Part shown: in pieces, positions 49,488 through 63,396 of the stretch
How the letters are laid out: every line of letters begins with the position of its first letter
Numbering within the stretch: position 1 is the first letter of the stretch
Source: Xylocopa sonorina
Lineage: Eukaryota > Arthropoda > Insecta > Hymenoptera > Apidae
Length of the DNA stretch: 64,000 nt
Assembly: GCF_050948175.1 (NCBI RefSeq)
Contig: NC_135198.1
Location: 13,933,501 to 13,997,500, forward strand
Direction of reading: 5' to 3'
Translations under genes and position numbers: made by a program
The notes under the pieces: model-generated
Databases searched by the model: none
What the model was told of the DNA's origin: nothing
The model's input: the letters and a program-made list of their open reading frames with translations, nothing else

Positions 49488-51327
49488 TACGTTACGACGT
49501 GCTATTTACACTTGTTTATCTAACACATAGATTATTGCATAATCAGATAAATCGCATATTCACTGTCCCTTTCTCTGTTGTGTACGGAAGTACGACGTAA
49601 AACTTATTTCACGCCCAGCCAACACCTTAACAACCACCACCGCATTTTGTACGAGTCGTAATCTTTCGTCCCACTTTTATCCCCTTCAATTCCTTGAAAA
49701 CGAAGTCGGCGTGAGGTTTCGACGTATCATCCGTCATAAGAAAATAACAATGTAACCTGACGCCAACACTGCCTAGTATCGGCATCTCAATCACACGCCG
49801 CATTCTGAGAATACTTCAACTTCGACAGTGTCCGGGAACTGTGGACAAGCAAACGGGCGAGCACTGGCGTACACGTGTAGATCAATATATGTACGTACCT
49901 ACGTATACAATTAGGCATGGAGTCGCGTTTTATTAAAAAAATTAATTAGAACAGTTCGAAAGCATTTCTTTTTGTCTAAACTCTCGGTCAGTCTTGTTTG
50001 TTATGCCATCGAAAAGTATCGTGCATCCGCGTTTCGAACAATGTTTCACGTCTTTTTAATGGTACGATATGGGTAACTTTCAAGAAGAAAGAACGAAGTT
50101 TCGTGAGAGTATCTATTTAAAGTAAGCTATTCGGTCCAAGCTTTACGGTGTCTTTCGAAAGTTGTTAAATTGCACGTTGTTCCGTCGATTTAACCGCTTA
50201 TTCACTAATCTCGAAGTAATATTTGACAAGTTTCACGTAATTGATTCTCGCCGTGATTCTGAACAGATACAGAATTCGATAATCGGAAATTAATAAAGGA
50301 AGAAACGTATACGCATGTAATCTACATTACACGTTCCTATATCGTAAGTTTTCGTATTATTGTCGACGATTGTGGAACGATGACGAGAAAGATAAGAAAG
50401 GGTGTTTTTCTCTTATTTCTGTAAGGAAATAGTCGAAACAAATATTCGTTGCTCGCAAAACTTTGCGCAACGCAATTTTCATTTCCAATGACATTTATCT
50501 CTTCTCACGATACGTAGTACCTTGTCCAGCAAGGCGAAACAGTCTTAACGATACAAGAATCATTCGATGGATTTTATATGCGTAAATAAATTTTCGAAGA
50601 GAAATATTCTACGGCCGCAGAATCGACTTCGTTTTCTGAGAGAAATGTGGACGGGATAAAAAAAAAAGAAAAAGAAGAAGAAAATAAACAGAACAGGTGT
50701 GCGGAATGAAAGCTGCATACGCACAACTATTTCTATGTAACAGAGATTGTCATTCGCGATAACGAGTGTGCCAAATTTTCTCTATACCTTGAGACTGCCT
50801 TCTGTACAACATTCTCGGTGCGTATAATACCATCGATCGATTATCGATTCATGGCATCGTAAATGGGCATAACGCACGATAGTGCGATACCATGTACTCG
50901 TTCATAAAAAGTTTCGCGAAAGGAACACGAGCTTCGATCGAGGCTTGAGGATAACAGGCGTACCTCGTTTTTTTTTTGGCTCCAACGAACTATCGACTAA
51001 ATACGATCACGCACAGTTCGCGCGTGACATCAAAGCGAGGGACACCTTTTATCTTTTACCGGTCCCGCGATCCTCATCGTCGGCAACGTGCTACGAGGCC
51101 AGTAACACGCAATGTTACCTCCACATGGATCGAGTATCTTTTTTTCTTGTTTTTGTTATCGTTTTATACATTTAATACCATCTATAACAGCTGACGATTC
51201 ACGGGCGCGTGAAACGGTTGTCTTATTTTCCGCAAAATGTTAACCGCAACTATCCATTCAACTGTTCGCCGATATTTCGAACGCAAACAAAAGATAAACG
51301 AAAAAAGGAAAAGAAAATAGGTTCTAT
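49488..51327. other. Intergenic, no gene recognised
   Basis: Unique AT-rich DNA downstream of the guanylate cyclase gene (minus strand). A 97-codon frame at 50882-51175 has no recognisable content and no supporting splice sites. Part of this stretch is probably the cyclase 3' untranslated region. Confidence 0.45.
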
Positions 51328-53843
51328 CTAACGGAGTGTCAAGGATTCTACAGAAAGTGAAACAGATGCTGCTTGCTTGTAGTGTTGCAGGAGAGGCGCT
51401 GGAGTGGATGGGACCTCTTCGATACGTTCCAAATCGTTCGCTGCACCCGCGCTATTCTGTTTATAGAGTCTGGGTGTCATACTCGCGCTCTGCTGCTGTA
51501 GCAACTGTTGCGATGGTTGTTGCAGTTGTTGCTGGTAACTACCTTGTTCGATGAAACCGACACACGTGCTTTCATCCGGCCGATCTAAACTAAACTGTCT
51601 CTTCAAGAAACGACAACCCGTCCTTCCTAAGAGGAGAAGACGGAGAGAAGAGTCGACCGTTAATCCGTATTCTCTGTTATGCAACGTTAAACATTGAAAA
51701 TGTAAAGAGGTACCGATACTTGCCGTAATGTTCGTTTGGAGAGAGACATCTGTAATGATTGTACGGAGTGCTTAAATCATTCTCATCGATGTAGCCAACT
51801 ATTCGTCGGTGTCTCGTTGGACCGGGTCTATACGGAATCGTAGTTGCGCTGGAAATCGACGTAAGCGAACTGGTAGACGCACCGAGGATACTCGTGTCCG
51901 TATAAAATATGGCGGACGTTCCTAAAGATGCTTGATTATCGCCGGAAGTTATTTTCGTCACGCTGCTCGAGTCAATATCCTCGTTTCCTTTCTCGCTCGT
52001 TTTCTCCTTCGACGTTGATCTCGGAGAAGAATTCGAATCGAAAACTTGTTCATCGTGCACCGACACGGCAACCGTACAAATATTTCGATCCCTTTCGGTA
52101 TGCCCATCTGCAACATCATCGATGTCAGCGTTACGGCCTTCGTCGACGGTTTTACGCTCTTCGTCCTCCTTGATCTCTTCGTACGACAGGCCCACGGTCG
52201 ATGGGGAATCGTCGGGTAATGCGATGGTTTCAGCGCTCGTTAAATTCTCCAGTGCTAGACTCTTGTTCAGCCTTTAGCGTGGAATTTGAAAATTGCCAAA
52301 CATCATCAAATATCACTAATCGATCTGACGGTACATAGTTAAGGCGGTGGAAGGATCGCTCGAACGTACAGATCATTAAACATCGTGAAATGCGTTCGGA
52401 AATTTCTCGCATCTGCCACGTTTTTGCCTATACACGCGATCATTCCTAATTGCGTACGTACATACGCATTGTATGTAACCTAAAAATGTACCGTTTCTTG
52501 TTGCGGCCGCATTATCGTATTTATCGTTATTCAACTTACCCATGGTTTTCCCTGGAGATGGCGGCAGTATGGCAACAGATAAAAGCATTAAAAATCTGAA
52601 AAGCAAACACCTTGAATGAAGATCAAATGAAAATCAAAATGTACAATGCGAATGCGATCACCTCTATTACAATAGATTTTTGGTGCTTTTAACATTCGAA
52701 GGAGAACAAATAATGTGCTACGCACGAATATGAATTACGTTTCGAGGTATAACGATACAAAAAGAGCGATGAAAACTGTACAGCGAGGTGGTCGGTAACA
52801 CGATTACGGTAACGGTTCAACAGTGCACGACACTTTCGAGTTTTCCAACGAGAAGAGACAATCGAAACGAGTTAAGGCTTACCCAAGAGAAGGTGGCGTT
52901 GGAAGTTCCTTGTCGAAACCTTCTTTTCCTAGTAACCAATAAGTCGGCATCTTTCCTTTGCCTTTAACTTCTGTCGGCCCGCGGTATTCGATCCGGTATC
53001 CACCCACCTGAGTCAGTCGATCTCTTGTTGCTTGGCTAAGATGTATTCGCCACGGAGCACCGGTAGATTCCATTCTCGATGCAGTATTAACGGTATCACC
53101 GAATAAACAATACCTTGGCATTGTCAAGCCAACAACGCCGGCGCAACAAGGACCTACATCCCCGTTCACGCAACGAATAGAAAATGTTACGGAGATGATT
53201 CTCGTTCTTCCGTTCTTAAATTAGATTCGCCTACTTTACTATAGGTTTTTACTTAAGGGGGTACTTAACCAGTATGAAGGCCAATTCGGAGCCTCAGTTG
53301 AGTTTTTGGCAGGTGCCTCAATTTGAATTTGCCACTTTGATGCAACAAATCGAGAGCCATAGTAGCTATTTGAGACGCGTGATCAGGTATCCTTACCGGA
53401 CAACCACCCACGACCATATAAGCGTCACCAATAGTCTCCACCTGTAACGATTAAAAGTAACGCTATCTTTCTCCATTTAACCAGATAACAAAGAGATCGT
53501 TCTTATCGCTGTTCAAGTGAAAACCAGTTACGATCTTTGACTGTTTCGATTCCTTTATCGTGCATCTCTATTTCATCACCTTGTATACCGTGTACGCGTT
53601 GATCGTGGCGTCGAAGCAGGTATACAAATCGTTTAAAAGATCGACTACTTGAAACGGAGTCGAATGCGCAGATATGGTCGTGAAACCAACAATATCCGAA
53701 AAATAGATCGTTACTTCTCGGAACTCTTCGGGATCGACGGGCATGCCCAGTTTCAATTTCTCGGCGACAGAGCTAAAATGTCATCGTGCGTTTCATGCTC
53801 GAATCTTGAAACATCGAACTTGATATATTCGCTTCGGCATGAT

Positions 53844-53905
<62 letters not shown>

Positions 53906-56900
53906 GAGAGAAACTTACCTGGGTAACATTCGATTCAATAATTGTTCCGTCTTCTTCTTTTCCATGTCCAACTGTTCCGTGCGCTCGCGTATCAATTCTT
54001 CCAGATTGTTCGAGTACTTTTCCAACATTTGAAACATCGTGTCGACGATATTGACTTTTCTACAGATAATATTAAATATCGAAAGTAAGCTTCGTTTCGA
54101 ACAAACGTTTCAATTTACGTTACGTTATGCGTTGCACGCTGGCGTACGCGTACGACAGAAAGAGATGAAGAAAGAACAAGTTAATCGACTTCCTTGGCCG
54201 TATCCTTGTATTTACCTTCCGTGGTTCAGTTTCTTAAACAAATCGTGAACGTCGTCGAAATTGGGCCTCATATCCTCTGCTTCGGCCCAACATTGACGCA
54301 TGATATTTATAGCTTCCGGTGGTGCGGCACCTTTGCTTACCGACGGCCTGATCAATGGCGGTGGCTTCCTAACTTTTTCAATGATCTCTGCAAAAGAAAA
54401 GCACACTACTATATTTAATCGACAAACGCAAGTAACATAAAAGAAACGGATTTACCCTCTGGAGATAAAGCAAGCATGCAAAATGGTTCTCCACGAACCA
54501 CCACTTCTTGCATAATAATACCAAAACTGTAAACATCTGCTGCCTGTGTCCCTCTTCTCCGAAGATTCGGTTGTCGCAGCAATTCGGGCGCCGTCCACAA
54601 CAGTTCTGCGGATAACGAAGCCGGATTCGTTTCACCGATCACTATTGGAACTAGTATTCAAAGCAAATCGACCGAATCGTCATACCTCTGGCTGTTTTCA
54701 TCGGGGGAACGATGTTCTGAGCCTCGTAAAACGCAGGCAGTCCGTAATCGGTTACCTTTAGAACCCAACGGGCATCGATTACGCAATTCCGTGATGTAAG
54801 AAAACCATGGACACGTACCGGTGTACCGTGTAGATACCTCATGCCCTTTAAACGAAGAGATCGTTAGATCGTTCGTTCCCCATCGAGAAGTACAGTCCGC
54901 GCTGTACAATTTTTTACTTACCCGCACGAGGTCGGTGAGAAACGACAACCTGAACGACCAATCGAGCTTGATCTCGTCCTGCACCAATACATCTTGCAAC
55001 GATCCTCTGGAACAGTATTCGTAAACAAGGCACGGTCTTGTCGGTTCGTTTAAACATCCAATCAGAGGATTTAAATTCTCATGACGCAGCCCATGAATCT
55101 GCGATCGAAAATGCGACGGTGGACGTGAAACGGCGTTTCGTTTCGTTACGTATCCAAGTAATTTTTAAAGCATAAGATTTTATACAAGAGCACGCGTTCT
55201 TACCACGACCAACATGTCCACGGCTTTATTTTTCAGCTCAAACGTACCCTGGGTTGGCAATTCTTTCAGTTGCACCAAGTCACCCTGACGAACATAACGC
55301 AATTGTAACCACTCCTCCTTCCTTCCCATACGTAAGGATATTCTGTACGTCTTTTAAGTGGCAGAATTCTTTAAGGAACGCAATTCCTATTTCACAGTGA
55401 ATTTTGGGAATATTGAACGAAGATTCTTCTTTCTACGGGGGGACTTTTCACGCGGACGGATATCCCTCGGCTATGCAGTCACGTACGTATGTATGTATGT
55501 ATGTATGTATGTATATACGTATGTATACTCACGTTGTATCTCGCACGCGGGTCTTTGAAGAAATTATGACGCGTCAGGTTTCCCGTGCTTGTGCGTAAAC
55601 ACGGTTTCAGAGACGATACGCTTCCCAATTGAAGCAAGTCCGGCTTTTCGACCTCAGGCCCGCCGAACTCTTGCAGTTGTTGCAACCAACAACACAAGAT
55701 CGTCTCGATACCCTCATCCACCTATGCATCTCTGTCAACTTTATCCCTTGTACGAAATTTCAGATTGTTTACAGTCTTGTCTAGGGAATGTTTCACTTAC
55801 CCTCTTAGAGTTGGCTCGAGGCACTTGAGGAAATACGAAATCCGATGTGGTTAAAACGATCTTGTAAGGACCCTTGGACATTCCCTTCTTAAGTAGCTTT
55901 CTCCTACAGTTCAATACTTTTATTACACGACAATGACTAGGTTCTTAAATATTTTAACAGTGATCGCAGTCAATACACTCTCAAGACGCGGCTATTTCGA
56001 GACTAAACAAAGCTGAGAGATATACCCGCATCCTCTTATCTTCTCTGTAATTATTATGTTTAACGCCCGAATCCAATCGTAAGCAATCGTAACCGATGGC
56101 GAAAGCAGAATAATGAATGGGCATCAACGCGTAACGGCGTTGCCGCCAACGAACCTCGCTCACGCGACGTGCAAGCCGAATAAATTGGTTGCTTACCTGA
56201 ACAGAATTGCGATCAATATCGCGACTATAGTCAGTAAAAGCGATCCCAAAGCGATGGTAACGATGTGCGTGATACGAAGGATGGATTCGTCGGAAGAATT
56301 CTCTATAAAAGAGAATTTTAAAAAATGAAATTTTCTAATTCGATCGAAATAAACGTGTGGTTTTACGAAAACGTAATGATATCTGAGACGTTAAAACACA
56401 AATCGCGATACATGGTACATATACATATGTCGATCTGTACGGCATCATCGGGTAATATCCATTCCTTTCTCTTTCCATTTCAATCTCTACTTCTTTTCTC
56501 TACTTTTCGTTTTTTTTTCTTTTTTTTTCTTCTTTCTTTCTTTCATTTTTTTTACCCGTGCAATCGATAATGGCGTTCCCGTTGACGTCAACGTTGCATT
56601 TTGGAAGGTGGGTGTTGTTCGCGTCGCGAAATACTATCGCGTCTGCAGTTAACTTTCGAACGAGCAGTTTTCCACGGCCTTCCGTAGCGACCATGATAGG
56701 TTTCCAAACATCGACGCGCCAATCCAGCAAAACGTACGTATAAATCTTGTTATTAAGTGCATTTATACTGGAATTGTCGTTCATTAATACATTAATGGTT
56801 TCGTTTAAACGGTCCATCAACGTCGGTACTACGTACCGTTCTATACCTTCGAATACTTTCTCTACATCATATCTGTAGAAGAACGCATACACCTCCAGTT

Positions 56901-58489
56901 TATCTTCTACTCTTAACACTCTTCCATAGAAGTAATAAAACTAGTCTGCATACCTGTAATCGAGGGGCGTTATCGTCAGCAGTCTGTTTAAAAATGTAGA
57001 ACTTAAGTTTTTCGGCGGGAAGAATCGATTGTTCATTTTTGATTCGTTTAGCAATTGTCGGTGCGATCGAAGACTCTGTGCTTCGTCTCCTTCCTCGACG
57101 TTCGTTACGTCCTCTTCGTAGTCGTCGAACCTCGTTTCGTAGGATACGTTGGAAGCAGTGAAATTCGAGGAGGATAATACGATCCGCGCATCAGTCGTCG
57201 CCGCATCGAAACGAGAAGTTACACTCATCGCGTTCGGCAGAAAGAGATCATTGTCTTCCGTATGAACAATGACAGTCACGGAGTTCCACGAGGAGTTTGA
57301 GGATCGATGCTCGATATCCAACTCGAAGAGTACACGAGACATTAATCCATCGTCGTCGGACGGGGGTAGACATAAAACGGTAGCTGTGTATTATTCAGAT
57401 AATTTAGTCAATTTCGTCCAATTCGCGAATTTCGTACCAGGCGGCTTTCGGAACGCAGCGGCATATTTGCCTTCCGAACGCGACCTCGTTTTGCTCACGC
57501 GTCCCACGCTTCATTTCGGAAAAGGCCTCACCTCTGCGAGAAACGTTGTACAAGGCGCGAAGAATTTTTCGAATTTGTTCAAACGAGGCTCGATACGGTA
57601 ATACCGCGCGGCTTCGCACCACAGCACCGATACTTTGCAAAGAGTCGAAGAGAGCTCTCTCAAGGCTCATCCATGGTTCGTGATCTGTAATGGTCCGATG
57701 AAATTGTATCGATGTACACGATGCTTTGTAATATGAAAAATGAAAAATAATAAAATAATAAAATAATAATAATAACTCTACCTGTCCCTATCACCGTTAC
57801 GGTTTTCCATTGTAAATGCATCAGCATCTCCGCAAGAGCCTTCGCTATCGCAGGTAGCGAAGGGGTTAGTCTAACGATCGAAGACAGCTGCATCTCTTCT
57901 AAGCTTTTCTGAAAACATCGCGGTCGAATACGTGTACTGCACGTGTACGCGGATGCGTACCATTTACTTACCAGAGGGCATGTCCACGTGAAGAGCGGCA
58001 TGTTCCAGAGATGCGCGAGTTTAACGGTAATCTCGCACATCGGGGAATCGAGAACGGCCACTAGTGCTTTCGTATATCTTTGGCCCAGTACGCGTAACAA
58101 GACGTCCAGACCCCACGTTTTAGTCTCGCAGGATACTGAAATAAAATAAAATGTACGAGGGAAACGGAATTATGGATCTGATCGACCGTATCGTGATGAA
58201 AAGTACACCAACGGCATCGTTACTCACGCGATAACGGTATCACGGCGATCCGGGCGTCGAAATTCGATCGATCGAGATAGTCTCGAATATCCGCGGCATT
58301 CGTTTGTCCGTCGCAATGTTCCCGTACGAAAATCATCACTTCCGTTTCGGTTTCATTGTAATCGTTCTCGGTTATATCAGAGAAACGAGTAACGCATGGA
58401 AGTTGTTCGCTGTTCGATGGTAGCAAATACCCAGGCAGGACCATGATCGAGATCCACGACCAAAGCCAGATAAAACAGTTTCCGGCCAT
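51328..58489 (-). CDS. Receptor guanylate cyclase (Gyc76C type)
   Basis: Single-pass receptor that makes cGMP. Twenty coding exons in phase, about 1,479 aa: 58228-58489, 57972-58135, 57782-57908, 57499-57684, 56954-57383, 56556-56911, 56197-56302, 55801-55903, 55533-55721, 55204-55350, 54922-55098, 54686-54845, 54456-54641, 54216-54387, 53919-54059, 53580-53772, 53270-53441, 52883-53153, 51720-52271, 51328-51673. Signal peptide; ligand-binding ectodomain to about 510; membrane segment (IVTIALGSLLLTIVAILIAI) near 519-543; kinase-homology domain about 580-890 with HGF replacing the catalytic HRD and DYG replacing DFG, so presumably inactive; coiled linker (NNLEELIRERTEQLDMEKKK); cyclase domain about 980-1175 with FSDIVGF, VETIGDAYMVVGG and YCLFGDTVNTASRMES. 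The Glu of VETIG and Cys of RYCLFG fit GTP specificity. The long Ser/Thr/Gln-rich tail is why I favour Gyc76C over NPR-like paralogues. The donor of exon 4 could also be nine bases earlier in the transcript (57508). Confidence 0.92.
53849..53911. repeat. (GA)n microsatellite next to a splice donor
   Basis: In the intron between cyclase exons 53919-54059 and 53580-53772. That intron is only 146 bases long, and the repeat fills over 40% of it, ending 8 bases from the exon. On the transcribed strand it is a TC run directly after the donor. Confidence 0.95.
55481..55525. repeat. (GTAT)n microsatellite
   Basis: Tetranucleotide run in a guanylate cyclase intron, close to the donor of exon 55533-55721. 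Confidence 0.85.
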
Positions 58490-60086
58490 GGGCCTCCAAC
58501 GCTGCGTTTCTTCCTTTCTCTTTCTTTTTTTTCTTTTTCTTTATTATTGTTCGCTTCGTAGCGTTCTCGTTCGCCTTTCCCGTTCGTGGCTACTCTATTG
58601 ACCAGTATCTATCCGTCTCCGTATTCGTCTTCTTCCACCGTCTTCACTGTGCATAGCAGAAGATGATCAAGTCAAGTTCGGAAAGAAGGAATTTATAACG
58701 CGTTTCATACAGCCGAAGGGCCAATGAATGGAACGAATGTAAACCGGATCGTTGTCGTACACGGTGCATGTACGTACGTAATTGCTGCCACTATAAAAAA
58801 TAATGTTATTTACGGCGAAACTATCGAATGGAAACGCGCGCGGAAATCTTTGGTACACTACACAGGATGCGGCAAGCGGTAACAACTGGAGCGTGTACAG
58901 TCTTTTCGTACAAAAAGGCGTATGATTTGATTATGGTAGGTTAATTCACTGTAAACATTTTCCACTACACTTATTACTCGTCAACGGCTAAAAATATTCT
59001 ACGTATCATCTTCCGCGCACCCCATAAAATCGCCAAGTTATAATTGTCAACTAAACTCGCGGAGAGAAGGGAAGCGTGTCTTGACTTAGTACGAATGACC
59101 TTTACGAACGTCACCGATCCGTAAACAGGCATCGCAAACCGAGCAAGCGAACGAATGAACGTCACTCACAATGCGACTTTAACGAAAAACCAAGGATAAA
59201 ACAAGGGGTGAAAAAAGAAAAGGAAGAAGTAGAAAAAATCCGATACATCCACTCGCGTGTAGGATTTTGCGTATTTCTTTTTCTTTTTCTCTTTCTTTTT
59301 CATACGAGGGACGGTATTCACTGGATAAGGATACACCACACTAGAATCGACGTATGAACAGTTAAATGTAATCGACAACCATTCGCTGTTTCAAGAAGAT
59401 GAAACGAACGAGGAAGAAAAATAAAAACGAAAGTTATGAGCTACATTGATTTTACGACACCATAAGTTTCGTTTCAATGGAACGCGCCAATGGTGAGAGG
59501 CATATCACCGATAATTCATCTTCGATACACGTACGCACGCACATAGCTACATTCGTTCCAATTGCAACGAAATTCGTCTACGCGGAACTTAACCCGTAAT
59601 CGTACAATAGGAAGCATATCATTCTCACCGTTTCTCTTCTCGGAACGAGGAACAACAGCAATGGAGCAACCGTCTCCTTTTTTGTTTCCGTATATACCAG
59701 AAGGGAATGCGCGGTCCGGAAAATGTTTGGAAAATACGCATATCGCGAAGAACCAAAAACAAAAATAGTTCGCTGCGTATGATTGATACGAAACGAATAG
59801 AACGCGCGTGCAAAAATGCAAACCGATTGTGCGAAATACGCAACCACTAAAAGCAGGCCGAACGCCTCGGCGTTCGGTATCGAACTAAGCATCACGTACC
59901 TTTTCCTACACATGCTCAAAGCGACGTTTTCCACCTAAAAGCGAGACGGAGAGCTCGTCCCGGGTGGCAAAAAGAGGCAATGCCAATATAGAGCGAATCG
60001 ATGGGAGATGCATCCGGAAAACTGTCGATCGATGTTAGCTACTCGGATATCGAAGCAAGGATAACTGTAATAACGATGGTGTTGCC
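58490..60086. other. 5' flank of the guanylate cyclase gene
   Basis: Upstream of the start codon on the minus strand. It has a T-rich tract at 58520-58545 and AG-rich patches near 59215-59300. Frames up to 118 codons lack protein-like content. No clear TATA box or leader exon found; a non-coding first exon may lie here. Confidence 0.4.
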
Positions 60087-60681
60087 TCTCGTCGGTAACG
60101 AACAGTTCAACGACTAGTGGTGTTTACTGCGGACGGTAACTCACGATTAATCGGCCGATGAACTATGCCGCCGTCGGTAACATATTATTTAACGACGGCT
60201 GGTGATTCCTGCCGTCGGTAACATACGATTAAGCGACGGCTGGTGTCTCCTGCCGTCGGTAACATACGATTCAGCGACGGCTGGTGTCTCCTGCCGTCGG
60301 TATCATACGGTTTAACGACGGCTGGTGTCTCCTGCCGTCGGTAACACACGATTTAACGACGGCTGGTGTCTCCTGCCGTCCGTAACATACGATTTAACGA
60401 CGGCTGGTGTCTCCTGCCGTCGGTAACATACGATTTAACGACGGCTGGTGTCTCCTGCCGTCGGTAACATACGATTTAACGACGACTGGTATCTCCTGCC
60501 ATCGGTAACATACGATTTAACGACGGCTGGTGTCTCCTGCCGTCGGTAACAAACGATTTAACGACGGCAGGTGTCTCCTGCCGTCGGTAACATACGATTT
60601 AACGACGGCTGGTGTCTGCTGCAGTCGGTAACATACGATTTAACGACGGCTGGTGTCTCCTGCCGGCGGTAACAAACAATC
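60087..60681. repeat. 41-bp minisatellite of alternating inverted repeats, about 14-15 units
   Basis: Units recur every 41 bases (GTCGGTAAC at 60173, 60214, 60255 and onwards). The first two units are degenerate; the rest are mostly near-identical. Each unit contains GCCGTCG and CGACGGC, which are reverse complements, separated by 16 bases on one side and 11 on the other, so a transcript or single strand could fold into a row of small hairpins. Eukaryotic tandem repeat, not CRISPR: the spacers are identical. Confidence 0.93.
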
Positions 60682-62122
60682 TATCAACTAATAGCGGAAG
60701 TGATCTGATGTCGGGGAATAAAACAACGAATCATTGTTCAATAACATTTTATTTACATTAACTATGAAGTTACCGTTCCCACCTCGTTAATTACGCGACG
60801 AAAAAACTGTATATTGAGTAAATAACACCTGTAACAAGGAATAGTTTATAATTATTCACTTCTGTCGAATTTTATGAGGAAGTATTGTGTCGAACAGATA
60901 GCGCCATCTCTGTGGCAAGTACAATAAATTGATGATAACTAATAAATTAATCAGCAATGTTAGATCTGTAATGATACTAAAATACGTATAATCATTAAAA
61001 ATGCGTTTCTATTACGAGACTATGTTCCAAGTGGTGGATGCGTCAAAATAATCGAAAGGATTTCTTCGATTAAACGATCAATGTTAATAATGTATTGACA
61101 CTTGTAATAATCCCTTTTTCTGACCTTTCTCCTGTTTAGCGTGCTATATCAATCAATTGCTTACTTGTATGCTTTTAATTTTATGCACAGACGTCTGACA
61201 ATGCATTCCAAAGGACTTTATTAATCAAGCAACTACATGTTTACATCAGATAAGAATGACAGAGATAAAATTATAATATCCATGCAACGAAGACTAATGT
61301 CTGGCCTATTATTACTATTCAGACAAGAGTTGTAATATCCTAAAGCAGTTATAATGGAGCATTTAATCAACGACAAAGAAGATACGCTGCATAAGTGGCT
61401 AATTTATGTTATCTCCTTACAAATTGATATCAGTGTTAGTCAAGTACAAGATGTCTCGGACTCTGACTTCTGAAGATTCTTCATAAAATGCACCTACTAA
61501 GCCTTATCATTTAAATTGTAGTAATATATTATGCGTATGTGGATTTATAAAGATAATTTGTAAGACATGATTTTTGTATTCTGTGAATTAACAAGAAGTT
61601 GCAAGAAACGTTTTGTTATCTTTAACAATCAGATTAATTATTCAATCATCCCTGCAACGATCCTGGAGTAACCAATTTCAATGTCTGAAGCGAAGAAATA
61701 TTATAATATTGTACTAAACACAAATAAATGAATTGCTTGCGACCACGTGTGTAGAAATTAGTTGGGAGTGCGTTTAATTATATGTACAGATCGCTTATAC
61801 TTTCTACTAATACGTATATTCAGAAAAACAAGCACAGGAACAGAGAAATTAATAAAAATAGTTATAAGAGAATGGACATAAATATATAAATATTACACAG
61901 ATACGTTGTAATCACTGCAAGCACGAGAGTAATGACTGGAAGGGAATGAAACGAAAAATCATTTTTTTAATAGCATCTTATTTACATTCACTATGAAGTT
62001 GCTACTCCTTCCTCGTTAATTACGAAAGAAACTGAGTGTTAATTAATTAATAGCCACAACAAGGAATGTTTTATGTTTGTTCACATTTTTCGACACTACG
62101 TCAGAAAACATGGCGGGAAGAC

Positions 62123-62202
62123 TGGTAGCGCCATCTCCGTAAAAAGTGCTGAAACTGTTCGCCGTTCAGGGTTCAGCCGTTCTATGAGAGATGGCGCCAC
62201 CA
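62123..62202. repeat. Hairpin (inverted repeat) in copy 2 of the 1.25-kb unit
   Basis: TGGTAGCGCCATCTC at the left and GAGATGGCGCCACCA at the right pair at 14 of 15 positions around a 50-base loop. The loop contains GTTCAGGGTTCAGCC. The matching hairpin in copy 3 spans 63397-63476; copy 1 has lost the loop and right arm. Confidence 0.8.
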
Positions 62203-63396
62203 TGCCGTAAATAAATTAACGATGATACTAATTTATAAATTAATCAGCAATGTTAGAACTATAACGTTAGTAGAATGCGTATAATGATTAAAAATGTTCC
62301 AAGTGGTGAATGGGTCGAAACCATTGAAAGAATCTTTTCGATTAAACGATGAAATCCGATAATGTTCAGACGCTAATAATAATCCTTTCTTTCTGACCCT
62401 TCTCTTATTTAGTGTGGTACCTCAATCAATTGTGAACATGTGTATACCTTTAATTGTAAGCACCGATGTTTCGCACAGCTTCTCAAAGAATTTTGCTACT
62501 CAAGCAATTATATGTCTGCAATGGAAACCAGCAGTGCAAAGAATACAAGATCCATTGAAGGAGAAATTAATTTTGGAACTATTATAACAATCAGACGAAG
62601 TATCACTAATATTGGAAGTAATTAAAATGGACTATTTAATTAACAACAGGGAAGAAGCTGCAGCAATAGTTGACCCACGTTCTTTTCTTACAAATTCGCA
62701 TCACGTTTCAATCATAGAAGATGTGTGGTACACTGGTTTCTAAAGATTCTTCATAAAATCCCCTACCAAGTCTTATTATATAAATTTTAGAAATATACTA
62801 TGCATATGTGAATCTATAAAGGTAATTTATAATCTAAGACCTTTGTATTCGTTGAATTGTTCAGAAGTTGCAATAAACGTTTTGTTATTTTTAATAATCG
62901 GTTTAATTACTCAACCATCCCCGCAACGATCCTGGAATACCCTATTTCAATGTCTGAAGCGAAGAAATAGTATAATGTTGTACCAAATACAAATAAATGA
63001 ATTGCTTGCGACCACGTGTGTAGAAATTAGTTGGTAGTGCGTTCAATTGTATGGACAGCTCGTTTGTATTTTCTACTAATGCGTATATTCAGAGAAACAA
63101 GCACAGAACAGGGAAACTACCAGAAGTAAATATACGAGAATGGGTATAAATCTATACAAATATTACACGGATATGTTGCAATCACTGCAAGCACGAGAGT
63201 AATGACTGGAAGGGAATAAAGCAACGAATCATTTTTCAATAACATTTTATTTACATGAACTATGAAGCTACAGCTCCTTCCTCGTTAATTACGTGACGAT
63301 AGAAACTGAGTATTAATTAATTAATAGCCACAACAAAGAATGTTTTATGTTGGTTCACATTTTTCGATACTACGTCAGGAAACATGGCGGGAAGAC

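Noticed and set aside
60087..60681. CRISPR array
   Set aside because: The sequences between the repeated parts are identical from unit to unit, the period is a simple 41 bases and the genome is eukaryotic.
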